This document shows, piece after piece, positions 62,145 to 64,000 of a stretch of DNA of 64,000 bases (its first letter is position 1; each line of letters begins with the position of its first letter). The DNA lies in the NCBI RefSeq assembly GCF_947500655.1, contig NZ_CANMSK010000010.1, positions 1 through 64,000 on the forward strand. The letters run 5' to 3'. This DNA comes from an uncultured Psychrosphaera sp. (GTDB lineage: Bacteria > Pseudomonadota > Gammaproteobacteria > Enterobacterales > Alteromonadaceae). The notes under the pieces were generated by a model, which did not search any database, had not been told where the DNA came from, and saw only the letters and a program-made list of their open reading frames with translations. Made by a program: the position numbers and the translations under genes.

Positions 62145-62783
62145 TTAGGGATGGAGATGAAGATCATTTAACTCATTCAATTGCTCTACGGTATCAATAT
62201 CAAGCTCTGCATTAGGTAACGAAAGCACCTTAACATTAGCTGACGATTTAATTAGGTTTCTGGCTCCTTTATCATTTTGTAACTCAAGAAGTTTGGGGAA
62301 ATATTGTTTAGGAAATATCGCTGGGATACCTCTGTGGTCTGCATATTCTGCACAAACAATAGAAGATATGTCTTTGTGCCAATGATCTATTAATGACTGA
62401 ATATCCCCTTGCGTTATATTTACCTGATCTACGGTTATAAACATTATTCCTGCACTATTTATTCCTGCACTATCTTCACCGCAATGACGAACCTCAGAGC
62501 AGTAATTAACCGCAGCTTTTATTGAACTCGACATACCTTGTTGCCAATTTTGATTAAAAACCACATAGCTGTCTTTCGATACACTGGCTAGATATTCGTT
62601 AATAACAGTATGGTGCGCACCGGTAATAATTAAAGGTTCACACTCTATTGAATCCAATAAGGCAATACTTCGTTCAATAAAGGTTTTCCCTTGATATTTG
62701 GCTAACTGCTTAGGAGAGCCAAAGCGAGAAGCCTGACCTGCGGCAAGTAAAGCTATCGTAAGCTTAGGTTGGGTTTTATTCAT
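62145..62783 (-). CDS. Molybdenum cofactor nucleotidyltransferase, MocA/MobA-like
   Basis: NTP-transferase of 212 aa. The N-terminal nucleotide-binding motif LLAAGQASRFGSPKQL near residue 12 is that of MocA/MobA-type enzymes; FITVDQVNITQGDI and CAEYADHRGIPAIFPKQYF match the MocA group, which attaches CMP to molybdopterin. IorAB-type enzymes use the cytosine dinucleotide form, so MocA is favoured over MobA. It converges with the xdhC gene. GTG 62792 is also in frame. Confidence 0.83.
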   Translation of the reverse strand: MNKTQPKLTIALLAAGQASRFGSPKQLAKYQGKTFIERSIALLDSIECEPLIITGAHHTVINEYLASVSKDSYVVFNQNWQQGMSSSIKAAVNYCSEVRHCGEDSAGINSAGIMFITVDQVNITQGDIQSLIDHWHKDISSIVCAEYADHRGIPAIFPKQYFPKLLELQNDKGARNLIKSSANVKVLSLPNAELDIDTVEQLNELNDLHLHP

Positions 62784-62859
62784 GTTATCCACTTTTATTG
62801 CCGCTTAAATTCATTACATAGACTAAGCACAGTTTAAGTGCTCTGTTATAAGAAACTGC

Positions 62860-64000
62860 TTAAGACATTATTGTTTTTCTGTTAGTTTTAGTCTTGCCAC
62901 TGGCCTTAATATTTCCCCAGTTTCGTTTTGATTTACCTTTGCTTTTGCCTTTAAAAGGCACGTTAGGTAAGCCTGAAAAGTCTTGCTGTTTTGCTTGACC
63001 AACCATAGTATTCAATACTGACAACAAAGGCTGCATAAAACTTTGATAATTTACTTTTTGTTCGCAAATATCGTTAAGTGTCGCTTCCCATTGGGCGGTC
63101 ATATCTGGCGTAGTCGCTTTGTCCGGCAATGCTTTTATTAAGGTCTTACCTACTGCCGTAGACTTTATCGCCTTACCTTCTCTGACTAAAAAACCGCGAT
63201 TAAATAATAAATCAATAATACCTGCACGTGTGGCCTCGGTGCCAAGTCCATCGGTTTCTTTCAGTACTTTTTTAATTTCAGCGTCCGTTACATATCTCGA
63301 GATCCCTGTCATTGCTGACAACAAACTTGCATCGGTAAACGATTTTGGTGGTTGAGTTTGTTTTTGTAACACTTCACCTTTTTCGCAGTGCAACACATCG
63401 TTCATAGCAAGCACTGGAATATGCTGTTCTTGCTCATCTGTTTTATTAGAGCTGCTACTGGATTTACCCTTGTTTTGAAATAACACCTTCCAGCCAAGTT
63501 GCTGAACTTCGTTTGCATTAACTACAAATATTCCACCAGCAATGGTTAGTTCTAAATGACAATGTAAATACTGATAGGCCGAATAAAATTGAGCGATGTA
63601 TTGGCGACAGATCAAGAAATAAATGTTTTTCTCCATCTGGTTTAAGTTGATATTAGCGGCCGACTTTTCTGTGGGAATAATAGCGTGATGAGCCGTTACT
63701 TTTGAGTTATTCCAAGCTTTACTTTTTAAACCTATGTCAGCATTACGAGCCATCTGTGCAATGTTTTCATCACCAGAGATTAAATGTTTCATGATGCTAG
63801 GAACTTGCGATAACTGCTCTGTTGGTAAATAGCGACTATCTGAACGCGGGTAGGTAATAAGCTTATGTCTTTCATACAAACTTTGGCAAACATCTAACAC
63901 CATTTTGGCATTTAGCGAAAACTGCTTAGCCGCATCTATTTGTAAATTAGACAAGTTATAAGGCAGCGGCGCGTTTTGTTTTTTATTTTGTTTGGTGAGT
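62860..64000 (-). CDS. topB: DNA topoisomerase III, partial (C-terminal part)
   Basis: Type IA topoisomerase, incomplete because the window ends at 64000; the frame stays open to the edge. About 380 residues are visible. The catalytic tyrosine lies in KLITYPRSDSRYLP near the start of this fragment, followed by TAHHAIIPTEK, TEATRAGIIDLLFNRGFL, and a C-terminal basic tail (GKSKGKSKRNWGNIK) after a region without zinc fingers, as in TopB. LPYNLSNLQIDAAKQFSL fits TopB better than TopA. Confidence 0.93.
   Translation of the reverse strand, partial: LTKQNKKQNAPLPYNLSNLQIDAAKQFSLNAKMVLDVCQSLYERHKLITYPRSDSRYLPTEQLSQVPSIMKHLISGDENIAQMARNADIGLKSKAWNNSKVTAHHAIIPTEKSAANINLNQMEKNIYFLICRQYIAQFYSAYQYLHCHLELTIAGGIFVVNANEVQQLGWKVLFQNKGKSSSSSNKTDEQEQHIPVLAMNDVLHCEKGEVLQKQTQPPKSFTDASLLSAMTGISRYVTDAEIKKVLKETDGLGTEATRAGIIDLLFNRGFLVREGKAIKSTAVGKTLIKALPDKATTPDMTAQWEATLNDICEQKVNYQSFMQPLLSVLNTMVGQAKQQDFSGLPNVPFKGKSKGKSKRNWGNIKASGKTKTNRKTIMS

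Overview
The window reads as a piece of an AT-rich chromosome from a marine gammaproteobacterium of the order Alteromonadales. Gene content, codon bias and repeat types point to Colwelliaceae (Colwellia or Thalassotalea-like). That placement is an inference from gene order and protein resemblance, not from a search. Several blocks match the classic gammaproteobacterial gene order: uvrY-uvrC-pgsA followed by Gly-Cys-Leu tRNAs, pspABC opposite pspF, sapABCDF, and ubiF beside Met-Leu-Gln tRNAs and miaB-ybeZ-ybeY-ybeX-lnt. Almost everything is core metabolism, RNA biology or envelope maintenance. There is no prophage, CRISPR array, transposase or toxin system that I can support.

Layout. 1-5.2 kb: a (CTTTTG)n array and repeat elements around a D-lactate dehydrogenase gene, an M14-type deacylase, and lysC under a lysine riboswitch. 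5.3-11 kb: a YebC-family protein, an S4 protein, a seven-gene tRNA cluster (4 Gly, 2 Leu, 1 Cys), pgsA, uvrC and uvrY. 10.8-15.2 kb: an aromatic and sulfur amino-acid block (maiA, tyrR, phhA, methionine gamma-lyase). 15.7-21.9 kb: the most accessory stretch. It holds a large metzincin-like protease, an outer-membrane barrel with two SPOR-like modules, a broken copy of the protease 3' end, two small membrane genes that look like integron cassettes with attC sites, and palindromic repeat elements. 21.9-30 kb: the phage-shock (psp) locus and a pspF-sapABCDF run. 30-34.7 kb: DcaP-type porin, chemotaxis receptor and EAL/HDOD protein. 34.8-42.5 kb: tRNA operon, ubiF, miaB and the ybeZ-ybeY-corC-lnt run. 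42.5-51.7 kb: a probable small RNA, then small stress and housekeeping genes. 51.8-58 kb: GGDEF/EAL protein, a second DEAD helicase, a GMC oxidoreductase and an EF-P-like factor. 58.3-62.8 kb: a molybdenum hydroxylase module (2Fe-2S subunit, Mo subunit, XdhC chaperone, MocA-type cytidylyltransferase). The window ends inside topB.

The most interesting observations are the paired attC-like sites bracketing two small membrane genes with no integrase in view (20466-21521), a candidate 70-nt minus-strand small RNA between lnt and an aldo-keto reductase gene (42583-42652), a family of hairpin-rich repeats with copies at 1-141, 1490-1700, 18446-18515 and 21636-21860, and an orphan operator/promoter/ribosome-binding site beside the cassettes with no gene after it. 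I did not find an obviously new multi-gene defence or biosynthetic system.
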